DNA from: Chthonomonas sp.
GTDB taxonomy: Bacteria; Armatimonadota; Fimbriimonadia; Fimbriimonadales; Fimbriimonadaceae
Length of the DNA stretch: 64,000 nucleotides
Direction of reading: 5' to 3'
Assembly (NCBI GenBank): GCA_016788115.1
Contig: JAEURR010000006.1
Coordinates: 124,001-188,000 of the forward strand
Within the stretch, counting starts at the first letter, position 1, and each line of letters starts with the position of its first letter. Both the position numbers and the translations under genes were made by a program. The notes under the pieces are model-generated. The model was not told the origin of the DNA. It saw only the letters and a list, made by a program, of their open reading frames with translations, and ran no database searches. Below, one piece after another: positions 36,759-45,277 of this stretch.

Positions 36759-39323
36759 TTACTCGTCTTGCCAGCAAACGAGCGAGAGTTCGCTGCGCAC
36801 ATTGACATCGGGATGCGACGGAACGACGCGACACACGTAACCCTTGTGACCATTCTCCGTGCACGGGATGGTGGCGATGAACCGTGAACCTGCACCGGCA
36901 TGCTCTGCAACGTATGTGGTGACTGTGCCCAGTTCTCGCCCACTCAGCACCTTGCCCACGAGAACTTCCACCTTGATGTCGCTCGGCTCCAGTGCGCCCA
37001 GCTCGAGATCAATGGTCACCGTGAAAGTGTCACCAACACGATTCTTTCGCGATGCGGTGTCGGCGGCAGACACGAATTTCAGGGAGTCCCAGTTCTTGCG
37101 GACACGGTCACGCCACACCAGCGCGGCTTTCGCGCGCGCCTGGCCGTTCGCGCTCAGTCCGATGAAAGACTCGCTGCTCGGCATGTAGAACCGCTGCGCA
37201 TACTCGCCGACCATTCGGCTTGTCGAGTAGACCGGCGCGAGGTCCCGCATGCTCCGCTTCATCATCTCGACCCAGGCGAGCGGATATCCCGCCTCGCCCC
37301 GGTTGTAGAACATCGGCGCGATCTCCGACTCGATGATATGATAGAGCGCGCGGCTGTCCAGCCAATCCTGCTGCGCATAGTCTGCGGCTTGGCTTTCGTC
37401 TCCGATCGCCCAGCCGTTACCCGGCTCATATCCTTCTGCCCACCAGCCGTCCAATACCGAGCAGTTGAGACCGCCGTTCGGAACGACTTTCATGCCGCTG
37501 GTTCCGCTGGCCTCCATCGGCCGACGCGGGTTGTTGAGCCACACGTCCACGCCTTGAACCAAATGGCGGGCGACTTCCATATCGTAATCTTCAAGGAAGA
37601 GCATCCGGGCCGAGCCGCCCTCATGATTGATGTAGTTCGCAATCTCTTGGATCAGCTTCTTGCCACCGTCATCGCGCGGGTGCGACTTGCCCGCAAAGAC
37701 GAACTGAACGGGTCGGTCGGGATGGAACAAGATCTTGTGCAGTCGTTCTCGGTCCGTGAACAGCAGGCTTGCACGCTTGTAGGTGGCAAAGCGGCGGGCG
37801 AACCCTATCGTCAACACGCGCGGGTCGAGCACGCTGCTTCCCGCGCTGATCTCGGGTCGGCTCGCGTTGCGACCGAGCATGCTCTTGACGTGCCGACGAC
37901 GGCAGTAGCGGATAAAGTCGCCGCGCTGGTTCTCGCGCATCTCCCAAAGATCGTGGTCGGGAATTGCTTCGGCCGCCTTGGCCCAGGTCTCCGGCGAACT
38001 GGAGTCGTTGCGCCAATCGGGGCCGACGTACTTGTCCAGCAAATCGCCCATGCGACGGCCGATCCAGGTGCCGGTGTGAATGCCATTCGTCACCGCTTCG
38101 ATGGGGACTTCCTCGCGGGGGTACTCCTTCCATCGAGCGTTGAACATCCCACGCGACACTTCGGCGTGCAGCTTGGAAACGCCGTTCACGAAGTTCGCGT
38201 TCTCCATCGCCAACACAGCCATGTTGAAATCTTCGTTGGCGTTGTCCGGAGCAAATCTGCCGTAACGTAGAAAATCTTCGTAGGGGATCCCCAGCGACTC
38301 GATTTCCTTCTTCATGTACTGGGCGATCATCTCCTGCCGGAAGACGTCGAACCCTGCGGGGACTGGCGTGTGCGTCGTAAAGACGTTCCCCGCCACGACG
38401 ATCTGGCGTGCAGTACGGACGTCGCAGTTGTGCTCCTTCATGAGCTGCTTCATCCGCTCGATGGCGAGGAAGGCAGCGTGCCCTTCGTTCATGTGGCATA
38501 CCGTCGGCTTGATACCGAGCGCGCTAAGCGCGCGCATGCCGCCGATGCCCAGGATCATTTCCTGGCGGATGCGCATGTTCTCGTCGCCGCCGTACAGCGT
38601 ATCGGTGATTCCCTGATCTTCCGCACGATTTTCGAGCACGTTGCTATCGAGCAGCAAGAGCTCGATACGCCCGACACGCGCCTTCCAGATCTGGCACGTG
38701 ACCACGCGGTCCGGGAAATCGACGGAAACCCGGATCGGTTGGTCGTCCTGGCCTCGCAGGAGTTCCAGTGGGAACTGGTAGTAGTCGTAGTTCGGATAGC
38801 GCTCGACCTGCCAACCATCGGCATTGAGGGTCTGGCGGAAGTAGCCACGCGAGTAGAGCAAGCCCACGCCAACGAGGGGCAGGCCGAGGTCGGAGGCCGC
38901 CTTCAGGTGGTCGCCAGCAAGGATGCCGAGGCCGCCCGAGTAGATCGGCAACGATTCGACAATGCCGAACTCGGCGCAGAAGTAGGCGATTCGGGTCTCG
39001 TCGCGCTTGCCGGGGTAGGTGCGATCGAACCAACTATCGTCGGCCAAATAGGCGTCTAGGTCCTTTTCGCAAAGGTTGAGTTTGGTCAAGAAGACTGAGT
39101 CCGCGCACAGCTTGTCAATTCGCTCCTCATCGATACGATTGATCAGCTCCATGGGGTTGTGCTCGACTTGAGCCCAAACCTGCGGGTCGACTTCTTCAAA
39201 CAGCGCTTGCGTTTCGTGATGCCAGGTCCACCGGAAATTCATCGCCAGCTTGCGCAAAGCGCGCAAGGGCTCCGGAAGCTCGGTGGAAACTTCAAAAGAG
39301 TGTGCGTATTTGAGGAGCTTCAT
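36759..39323 (-). CDS. glgP: Alpha-glucan phosphorylase
   Basis: PLP enzyme that releases glucose-1-phosphate from glycogen or maltodextrin. The 854 residues match the Thermus/Thermotoga-type phosphorylase: N-terminal DUF3417 domain (FRWTWHHETQALFEEVDP), then AYFCAEFGIVESLPIYSGGLG, MNEGHAAFLAIERM, VFTTHTPVPAGFDVF, GFARRFATYKRASLL and the PLP-lysine motif EASGTSGMKVVPNGGLN. A C-terminal domain of about 150 residues follows. It has a terminator of its own and appears monocistronic. ATG 39323 has TAACCC just upstream and a TATTAT hexamer 12 bases before it. Confidence 0.95.
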   Translation of the reverse strand: MKLLKYAHSFEVSTELPEPLRALRKLAMNFRWTWHHETQALFEEVDPQVWAQVEHNPMELINRIDEERIDKLCADSVFLTKLNLCEKDLDAYLADDSWFDRTYPGKRDETRIAYFCAEFGIVESLPIYSGGLGILAGDHLKAASDLGLPLVGVGLLYSRGYFRQTLNADGWQVERYPNYDYYQFPLELLRGQDDQPIRVSVDFPDRVVTCQIWKARVGRIELLLLDSNVLENRAEDQGITDTLYGGDENMRIRQEMILGIGGMRALSALGIKPTVCHMNEGHAAFLAIERMKQLMKEHNCDVRTARQIVVAGNVFTTHTPVPAGFDVFRQEMIAQYMKKEIESLGIPYEDFLRYGRFAPDNANEDFNMAVLAMENANFVNGVSKLHAEVSRGMFNARWKEYPREEVPIEAVTNGIHTGTWIGRRMGDLLDKYVGPDWRNDSSSPETWAKAAEAIPDHDLWEMRENQRGDFIRYCRRRHVKSMLGRNASRPEISAGSSVLDPRVLTIGFARRFATYKRASLLFTDRERLHKILFHPDRPVQFVFAGKSHPRDDGGKKLIQEIANYINHEGGSARMLFLEDYDMEVARHLVQGVDVWLNNPRRPMEASGTSGMKVVPNGGLNCSVLDGWWAEGYEPGNGWAIGDESQAADYAQQDWLDSRALYHIIESEIAPMFYNRGEAGYPLAWVEMMKRSMRDLAPVYSTSRMVGEYAQRFYMPSSESFIGLSANGQARAKAALVWRDRVRKNWDSLKFVSAADTASRKNRVGDTFTVTIDLELGALEPSDIKVEVLVGKVLSGRELGTVTTYVAEHAGAGSRFIATIPCTENGHKGYVCRVVPSHPDVNVRSELSLVCWQDE

Positions 39324-39390
39324 GGGTTACCCGTAATAATATCGGGTTCAGTCGCACGGCGTTTAGCTCCCCTTCGCCTAAATTTGTCAA

Positions 39391-39705
39391 TTACTCTTGC
39401 GTTGGATCGAAGTCAGTGCCGTGCAGGGCGAGCCGAAACGGCAGAATCGACCCGAGAAACACCCCTTCGGCAACCGCCGGGTCGCTTTGCAGAAATCTCT
39501 CAGCGGACGCGTCATCGAGTGCACGTACGATCGCGATTCCGGCGAACGGCGCGGTTTCCGTGCGGCCTGCGAGCCAAACTCGTCCCGACTCAACGGCGTC
39601 GGCGAGGTACATGAAGTGCTCGCCGACGATGCGGGCTTCGTTTTCGGACGGTGCGACGGGCATTTCCGGGCGCGAGGGTCGAACTTGGTACAGGTACAGC
39701 GACAA
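39391..39705 (-). CDS. YciI-like protein
   Basis: A 104-residue ferredoxin-like alpha/beta protein of the YCII family. Typical elements are the GEHFMYLADAVESGRVWLAG helix-strand region, ALDDASAERFLQSDPAVAEGV and a terminal strand. The function of the family is poorly known; some members dechlorinate or act as stress-linked small enzymes. The start is TTG 39705 with AAGGAG 7 bases upstream. It lies inside the last 116 bases of the GH5 gene, in another frame, so it is translationally coupled. Confidence 0.78.
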   Translation of the reverse strand: MSLYLYQVRPSRPEMPVAPSENEARIVGEHFMYLADAVESGRVWLAGRTETAPFAGIAIVRALDDASAERFLQSDPAVAEGVFLGSILPFRLALHGTDFDPTQE

Positions 39706-40873
39706 CTGGAGACTCCTTCTTGGGGTCCTCTCGCCGGTCCGGCAAGAGCCCTACTGCTTTCGCGACTTCTGGGTTCGGCACTGGGCGGCCCGCCGAGTCG
39801 GTCATATATTTGAGGCCGAGCCCTTCGTCCCAGCTCCAGATGCAAGCCCCAATTCGGTTTGCGCGTAGTGCATCGGCGACATCGGTGAACCACGCCGTGC
39901 GGCTCGCCGCCGAGACCGATTTGGGATACGCGCCAAACTCTCCGCACCACACAGGCCTTCCCCACTTGCGCGACCACTCGCCTGCGAGGTCAATCCGTTT
40001 CCGCACCCTTTCGCGGTTCCACCGCTCCGCGAAATAGTCCACTGCGGATTTGGAACTGCTCAGTCCTTCGGGAAGACTTCCCTGCACCGGATACGGCAGC
40101 CCGCGCAGTGCTCGGGTTGATTTGTCGGCCCACGGAGCGCCTTGGTGGGTAAACGCGTACGGTTCGTAGAAGTGGAACGCGTACACAACGTTCGGATCAC
40201 TGCTTGGACGCAGATCGGCCAGCCGATCCACGCTGCTCCAGTCCGTGACCGTCGCGATGATCGTATGCCTCGGGCAGTGCTTCCGGATCGCCTGAACGCA
40301 CTGCTCCTGGACCGCCGCCCACTCACCACTTCGGCGCTTGAACGTCGGCTCATTCAGGAGCTCGAAGAAGAGCCGGTCGGGATCGAAACGCCGGTAGTGG
40401 TCCGACATCTCTGACCAGAAGGGCACCAGCCCATCGAGCCAGCGCCGCCCTTGTTCAGCTCCGACGCCGACGGCGTCGTAGGGTTTTTTCTCGTCGTGAA
40501 GGTCCAGCACCACCGCAATGTCCTCTTCGAAAAGACCCAGGATCGCATCGTCGAGCGCTTTGAGGTAGGTCGGATCGAGGCGCTGAGGGGCATCGGGACG
40601 GTAGAAGAGCGCTGGATCCAGCGCGAGTCGCACATGGCCGATGCCCATCCGACGCATCTGACGCATCTCGGCCTGGCTGAGAACCCCGAGTGAACCCGGG
40701 GCAAAGCCGGATTCGAAACCTCTGAACCATGTGCTGACTGAGACGCCCTTGCGCAGCCGCTCGACCCTTGTGACCGGGACGGTGTGCCCCGGCCGAGTTT
40801 CGGGCGTGGAGCAACCGGCGAGCATGACGGTTGCCACCATCAGGATCCATCGGTCTCGCGCTACGCAACCCAT
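39590..40873 (-). CDS. GH5-family endoglucanase-like lipoprotein
   Basis: A 427-residue glycoside hydrolase anchored by a lipobox: WILMVATVMLAGCS, with the Cys as lipidation site. The catalytic barrel has the GH5 signatures: GFESGFAPG, DIAVVLDLHDE, LFFELLNEPTF with the acid/base Glu, FHFYEPYAFTHQG and the nucleophile Glu in VWCGEFGAY. ICSWDEG-like IWSWDEG closes the barrel. It would cut beta-glucans or mannans outside the cytoplasmic membrane. ATG 40873 starts 7 bases after the ABC permease. The last 38 codons overlap yciI-like and read as an Arg-rich tail, suggesting an original stop was lost. Confidence 0.87.
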   Translation of the reverse strand: MGCVARDRWILMVATVMLAGCSTPETRPGHTVPVTRVERLRKGVSVSTWFRGFESGFAPGSLGVLSQAEMRQMRRMGIGHVRLALDPALFYRPDAPQRLDPTYLKALDDAILGLFEEDIAVVLDLHDEKKPYDAVGVGAEQGRRWLDGLVPFWSEMSDHYRRFDPDRLFFELLNEPTFKRRSGEWAAVQEQCVQAIRKHCPRHTIIATVTDWSSVDRLADLRPSSDPNVVYAFHFYEPYAFTHQGAPWADKSTRALRGLPYPVQGSLPEGLSSSKSAVDYFAERWNRERVRKRIDLAGEWSRKWGRPVWCGEFGAYPKSVSAASRTAWFTDVADALRANRIGACIWSWDEGLGLKYMTDSAGRPVPNPEVAKAVGLLPDRREDPKKESPVVAVPVPSSTLAPGNARRTVRKRSPHRRRALHVPRRRR

Positions 40874-40880
40874 CGTGATC

Positions 40881-41759
40881 CTATGTTGACTCGTACGGGC
40901 GACCCAAATGCTGTGGCGCATCATTTCCCCTGCCCACCACCACGAGAACCACCAGGGCCAGCACGTATGGAAAGGCAACGAGCGCCTGCGAAGGGATCCA
41001 CGTGACGCCGGTCGCTTGCAGTGTGAATCGCGATGCCTCGGCCGTAGCGATGAACACGCAGGCGAGATAGACCCACGGGGTGCGCCACCTACCAAAAGAG
41101 ACCATGGCAAGCGCCATGAACCCCTTGCCTGCGGGCATCCCCTCGTTGAAAGTCCCGGTCAGTCCGACCGCCAAGTAAGCGCCCGCCAGCCCAGCAAGCG
41201 CTGCGCCAATGCACGCCGCTTGGAGCCTCAGCTTGGGGACGGAATGGCCCACCGACTGCAGAGCGCGGGGCATCTCTCCCGCCGATCGCACTGCGAGCCC
41301 CCAGGCCGAGTGGTGGATCGCAACACTCAGACCGGCGGCGACCAGCAGGGCAATCGGCAGCATCACGTCGAACCCGTGCCATTTCGGTAGCGTGGGTACC
41401 GACAAGAGTTGACCACTCTCTCCGAATCGTGATCGGAAGAGCGTGTTGGTGAGGCCCAGCACGAACAAGTTCAGTGCAACGCCGATGACAACCTGATCGC
41501 GGGAGAGCTTGATGGTGAACACGGCTTGGAGCAATCCTAATAGAACTCCCACGGCAACGCCTACGAGCAGGCCCAGCACCGGACTCCCGGTTCCGAGCGT
41601 CGCCGTCATTCCGAAGAACGCCCCTCCGAGCATCATCCCTTCAAGCCCGACGTTCACCTGTCCTGCCCGCTGGTTGACGACTTCGCCGAGGCTGGCGAGG
41701 GCGAGCGGGATGCTGTAGGTTAGCGCGCCAGCGATCAGGGCGATGAGGGCTTCGCTCAT
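40881..41759 (-). CDS. Nucleoside-type ABC transporter permease (second)
   Basis: A 292-residue membrane protein of the branched-chain amino acid/BMP-type permease family (BPD_transp_2), the YufQ/NupQ-like subunit. Key stretch: LASLGEVVNQRAGQVNVGLEGMMLGGAFF (in the part 20-48), then about eight helices. ATG 41759 overlaps the preceding permease gene in an ATGA; the longer open frame upstream is out-of-frame sequence of that gene. It completes a four-gene import system with a BMP lipoprotein. Confidence 0.9.
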   Translation of the reverse strand: MSEALIALIAGALTYSIPLALASLGEVVNQRAGQVNVGLEGMMLGGAFFGMTATLGTGSPVLGLLVGVAVGVLLGLLQAVFTIKLSRDQVVIGVALNLFVLGLTNTLFRSRFGESGQLLSVPTLPKWHGFDVMLPIALLVAAGLSVAIHHSAWGLAVRSAGEMPRALQSVGHSVPKLRLQAACIGAALAGLAGAYLAVGLTGTFNEGMPAGKGFMALAMVSFGRWRTPWVYLACVFIATAEASRFTLQATGVTWIPSQALVAFPYVLALVVLVVVGRGNDAPQHLGRPYEST

Positions 41760-42775
41760 GGCGCGGCCTCGCGTCGACGCCTCTCGACCCACCGGCCGGC
41801 AGCGACGAAGCCGAACACTGCCAGTGCTTGAATGACGAACAGAATCGCACTCCCGCCACGCACAAAGCGAGCGAGCGTATCGGTCCCAGCGAACAGCGCG
41901 CCAAAGTAACCCGCGCTCAGCACTGTTCCGAGCGGATTCAGACCACCCAGAAGCGCCACCGGAATCGCCAGGAACCCCCAGTCTTGGGAGAACGAGCGGG
42001 CGAGCTGCCCCGCGACGGCGGTGTACTGGATGCCACCCGCGAGTCCGCACAGCGCCCCCGAGATGGCCATCGCCTGAATTTTCACGCGCCCCGGCGAAAG
42101 ACGATTCGCCTCGGCAACGGCAGGGTTATTGCCCACCACTCGCAGCACAAAACCTGCCCGGGAACGGAAAAGCCACAGCGCACAGAGTGGCGCAAGCGCC
42201 AAGGCGTAGAAGACGCCAGCGTGCAAATCGGTGCTGACTGAGTACCTCGCCAGCATCGCCGATTGCGGGAGCATATCGGTCATGGGCAGCTGACCCTTAT
42301 GTTCTTTAAGCGGCCCGTTCACGGCCCAGTCCAGCATTTGGATCGCGATGAAGTTGAGGAGGATCGTGGAGATGATGACCTGCACGCCGCGGCGCACGCT
42401 GAGCCAACCCGCCAATGAGGCATACAACCCGCCGCCGACGCAGCCCGCGACCAAGATCGTCACGTTGAGAGCGATCGGATTCAGGTTGGGCGCGAGCTTG
42501 TACATCGTCGCGCCAAGTAACCCGCCCACCACGTACTGCCCCTCGCCCCCGATATTGATCATGCCCGCGCGCCAGGCAATGCCAATCCCAAGGCCGGTGA
42601 TGAGCAGCGGGGTCATGTTCACGAGCGACCGCGCGCGCCCCTGTGGCGAGCCGAGCGCTCCCTCATAGAGCCAATTCAGCGACGGCCCAAGGGGCATGCC
42701 AAAGGCCACCAACGTCACCACGAGGACGACCATGAGTCCTGCTGCAATCAGCAGCACCGAACCCAACGCTCTCAT
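41756..42775 (-). CDS. Nucleoside-type ABC transporter permease (first)
   Basis: A 339-residue permease of the same family, NupP/YufP-like. It has the conserved ITGLGIGIAWRAGMINIGGEGQ (about 63-84) and VVGNNPAVAEANRLSPGRVK. The start is taken as ATG 42775, which forms an ATGA overlap with the ATPase gene as at the other junctions; ATG 42793 in frame is an alternative. About nine membrane helices. Confidence 0.9.
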   Translation of the reverse strand: MRALGSVLLIAAGLMVVLVVTLVAFGMPLGPSLNWLYEGALGSPQGRARSLVNMTPLLITGLGIGIAWRAGMINIGGEGQYVVGGLLGATMYKLAPNLNPIALNVTILVAGCVGGGLYASLAGWLSVRRGVQVIISTILLNFIAIQMLDWAVNGPLKEHKGQLPMTDMLPQSAMLARYSVSTDLHAGVFYALALAPLCALWLFRSRAGFVLRVVGNNPAVAEANRLSPGRVKIQAMAISGALCGLAGGIQYTAVAGQLARSFSQDWGFLAIPVALLGGLNPLGTVLSAGYFGALFAGTDTLARFVRGGSAILFVIQALAVFGFVAAGRWVERRRREAAP

Positions 42776-44211
42776 CCCGATCCTCCGACCCACGTTGCCG
42801 CCAATTCACCGGTTCGGAGTTCGCCGCGCGACATGATCGCGTAACGATCGCACAGCGACTGAAGCTCATCCAGGTCGGCGGTGAACAAGATGACCGCACA
42901 CCCGCGCTCCGCCGCCCGGACCAACTGCTGTTGGACGAACTCTGCGGCCCGAAAATCAAGTCCGCGCGTGGGATTCAGCGCCACCAGCACTTCGGGACCC
43001 GCGTCCACAATGCGGCTCACGATGACCTTTTGCTGGTTGCCGCCGCTGAGCGTCGAGACTGCATCGCGCAAGTTCCCCACCTTGATCGCGTACTCAGCCA
43101 CCATTCGTTCGGCCCACCCACGGATGCGCTGCGGTTGCAACCAACCCGCCTTCACGAACCCCTCTCGGTCCAAGACACCCAAGGTGAGGTTGTCTTCGAT
43201 CGACATCCCGAGCGCGAGTCCCTGGCGCTGTCGATCTTGGGGGATATAAGCGACGTTCGTCGGTGCATTGAGAGTCCCGGACCGGACCCGCCGTAAGCCC
43301 GCAAGCGCCTCGGCAAGCTCTGATTGGCCGTTCCCGTCAACTCCACCGATGCCCAAGATTTCTCCGTGGCGCACGCTCATGTCCACTTCGCGTGCCGCTA
43401 CTTCGCCACGGTCCCCATCGACCACCAGGCACTTTGCCTCCACGGCGATCTCCCCGGGGTTACGTACGGGTGGGGCAGGCGGGGCAGGCAATTCACCCAC
43501 CATCCAAGTCGCAAGGGTCCCTTCGTCCACCTCCGAGATTGGTGCGGTGGCGATAAACTTTCCCCGTCGCAATACGGTGACCCGGTCGGCGACGGACATG
43601 ATCTCGCTGAGTTTGTGAGCGATTAGAGCCACCGTGCGCCCCCCATCGCGCAACTGACGCAGCACTCGGCTCAGGTCCTCGACCTCCGCTGGTGACAGGA
43701 CAGCGGTTGGTTCGTCGAAGATCAGCACTTCGGCATCCGTTGCGAGCAAGCGCACGATCTCCAAACGCTGTTGCTCGCCCACCGCGAGTTGGCCGGTAAG
43801 TGCATGCGGGTCAAGCTCCCAGCCGAGTTCGCACCCCAAAGTCAGCGCTTTGTTCGCTCGCCGCTCCAGGTCGAGTGATGACCCCAACCGATCGAGGGTG
43901 GTCATCGCCAAGTTCTCGGCCACGGTGAAAGCTGGAACGAGCATGAAATGCTGGTGGACCATGCCGATCCCGGCGCGACGTGCGTCCGCTGCGGATCCAA
44001 ACTTCGTAGGCACTCCCTGAACTAAGATCTCCCCAGAGTCCGCCTCGTACTCGCCCGCCAAGACGTGCATCAGGGTCGATTTCCCCGCGCCGTTCTCTCC
44101 TAAAACTGCGTGGATCTCTCCCGGACGAAGATCCAAGTGAACTCCGTCCAGCGCCTGAACCGCCCCAAAGGCTTTGCTCAGATTCCGGACGCTCAGCGTG
44201 AACTCGGTCAG
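42772..44211 (-). CDS. Nucleoside-type ABC transporter ATPase (double ABC domain), apparent CTG start
   Basis: A 479-residue tandem ATPase of the NupO/YufO and sugar-type group. The first domain is complete (VLGENGAGKSTL, VGEQQRLEIVRLL, LIFDEPTAVLS). The second is degenerate at Walker A (GVDGNGQSELAEAL) but has LSGGNQQKVIVSR and LVALNPTRGLD, as in this group. The only start that fits the N-terminus TEFTLSVRNLSKAFG is CTG 44211, overlapping the BMP gene's TGA as CTGA, with AAGGA 6 bases upstream. No in-frame ATG, GTG or TTG occurs near it. Confidence 0.9.
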   Translation of the reverse strand: MTEFTLSVRNLSKAFGAVQALDGVHLDLRPGEIHAVLGENGAGKSTLMHVLAGEYEADSGEILVQGVPTKFGSAADARRAGIGMVHQHFMLVPAFTVAENLAMTTLDRLGSSLDLERRANKALTLGCELGWELDPHALTGQLAVGEQQRLEIVRLLATDAEVLIFDEPTAVLSPAEVEDLSRVLRQLRDGGRTVALIAHKLSEIMSVADRVTVLRRGKFIATAPISEVDEGTLATWMVGELPAPPAPPVRNPGEIAVEAKCLVVDGDRGEVAAREVDMSVRHGEILGIGGVDGNGQSELAEALAGLRRVRSGTLNAPTNVAYIPQDRQRQGLALGMSIEDNLTLGVLDREGFVKAGWLQPQRIRGWAERMVAEYAIKVGNLRDAVSTLSGGNQQKVIVSRIVDAGPEVLVALNPTRGLDFRAAEFVQQQLVRAAERGCAVILFTADLDELQSLCDRYAIMSRGELRTGELAATWVGGSG

Positions 44212-45215
44212 AACTTGTCCTTCGGCACCAAAGCGGGGTTCGAAGTGATCTCTTCCCGCACTTTGGCGAGACGCTCCTTCACAGCGGGATCGAGCTTGGC
44301 TTCGACGTCGGGTCGGATCACAAAATCGATCGCTTTCTGGGCCATGCCGATGGTCGTAATCCCGCCCTCGTACGTCCCCGCTTTCACCGCCTTGCCGACT
44401 TCCAGGAAGGCAGGATTCGCAACGATCACTGCGCTCGCAACCACCGCGCCGCTCGTATTGCTGTTTTGGTTGGCGTTCGCTCCCAGCGCAAAGGCACCCT
44501 TCTCTTTGCACGCATCGAAGACCGTCTGAGCGAGATTATTCGCCTGGTGAATCACAAAATCCGCGCCGTCGTTCAGGACAGCGAGCGTCGCCTGTCGTAC
44601 GGCGATTGAGTCCGCGCTGAGGTCGATGGGGATCGTGCGCACCACGATCTTGGGGTTCGCCGCCTTTGCCCCCGCCTCGAACGCCTTGAAGGTCGAGGCG
44701 ATGCTGGGGATCGCACTGAAACCAACCATCGCTAGCTTGCCGGTCTTGGACTGCATCGCGGCGAACATCCCCGCCATATAGAATCCGTCCTCCAACTGGA
44801 ACCGAAATGCGCCCGCGTTCTTGGCAGTCAGACCACCGCTGCTGCTGATGAACACCGTGTTCGGGAAGAGCTTTGCAATCTCGGCACCCGGCTCGTTGTA
44901 CTCATAGCCGTGCCCGATGACCAGCTTGTAGCCATCCTGAGCGTAGGTTCGCATGGCATCGCGAATCTTTGGACCCTGGGCTTCACTGGCAACTACTTCT
45001 GCCCCGAGCGCTTTTGCCATGGACTGAAGCCCCTCGTAGGCCATCGCGTTCCAGCCCGCGTCACTTACCGGACCTGGAGTGATCAAAGCGACTTTGAACT
45101 TCTCGGATTTGGACGCGGTGGGTTCGGTGGTTCCGTCCTTCGCGGCGGTCTGCCCACCCGTACAACCGAGGACGACAAAGGCCGCGCCTACCATGAGCCA
45201 AGTGCGAAACTTCAT
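44208..45215 (-). CDS. BMP-family substrate-binding lipoprotein of the nucleoside ABC transporter
   Basis: A 335-residue lipoprotein (lipobox VVLGCTG near residue 17) of the Med/BmpA/TmpC family, which binds purine nucleosides or related ligands. Family stretches are KVALITPGPVSDAGWNAMAY (near 42), VIGHGYEYNEPGAEIAKLFP and ADFVIHQANNLAQTVFDACKEKG. It is the first gene of a four-gene operon with ATPase and two permeases, all joined by 4-base overlaps. ATG 45215 lies 8 bases after TAATCT, a likely leaderless promoter. Confidence 0.92.
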   Translation of the reverse strand: MKFRTWLMVGAAFVVLGCTGGQTAAKDGTTEPTASKSEKFKVALITPGPVSDAGWNAMAYEGLQSMAKALGAEVVASEAQGPKIRDAMRTYAQDGYKLVIGHGYEYNEPGAEIAKLFPNTVFISSSGGLTAKNAGAFRFQLEDGFYMAGMFAAMQSKTGKLAMVGFSAIPSIASTFKAFEAGAKAANPKIVVRTIPIDLSADSIAVRQATLAVLNDGADFVIHQANNLAQTVFDACKEKGAFALGANANQNSNTSGAVVASAVIVANPAFLEVGKAVKAGTYEGGITTIGMAQKAIDFVIRPDVEAKLDPAVKERLAKVREEITSNPALVPKDKF

Positions 45216-45223
45216 AGCCGTAC

Positions 45224-45229
45224 AGATTA
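45224..45229 (-). promoter_or_regulatory. -10 element of the nucleoside transporter operon
   Basis: TAATCT on the minus strand ends 8 bases before ATG 45215, within the 62-base divergent spacer shared with the M42 peptidase gene. Confidence 0.4.
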
Positions 45230-45265
45230 CACTGACCACGACAACTTTGCGCCGACTCCACGGAG

Positions 45266-45271
45266 TATCTT
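45266..45271 (+). promoter_or_regulatory. -10 element of the M42 peptidase gene
   Basis: TATCTT ends 6 bases before ATG 45278, suggesting a leaderless transcript. Confidence 0.4.
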
Positions 45272-45277
45272 TTGCTT

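Noticed and set aside
41760-42050. N-terminal extension of the second nucleoside permease
   Set aside because: It is an Arg-rich frame over the first permease gene; ATG 41759 forms the ATGA overlap seen at the other junctions.
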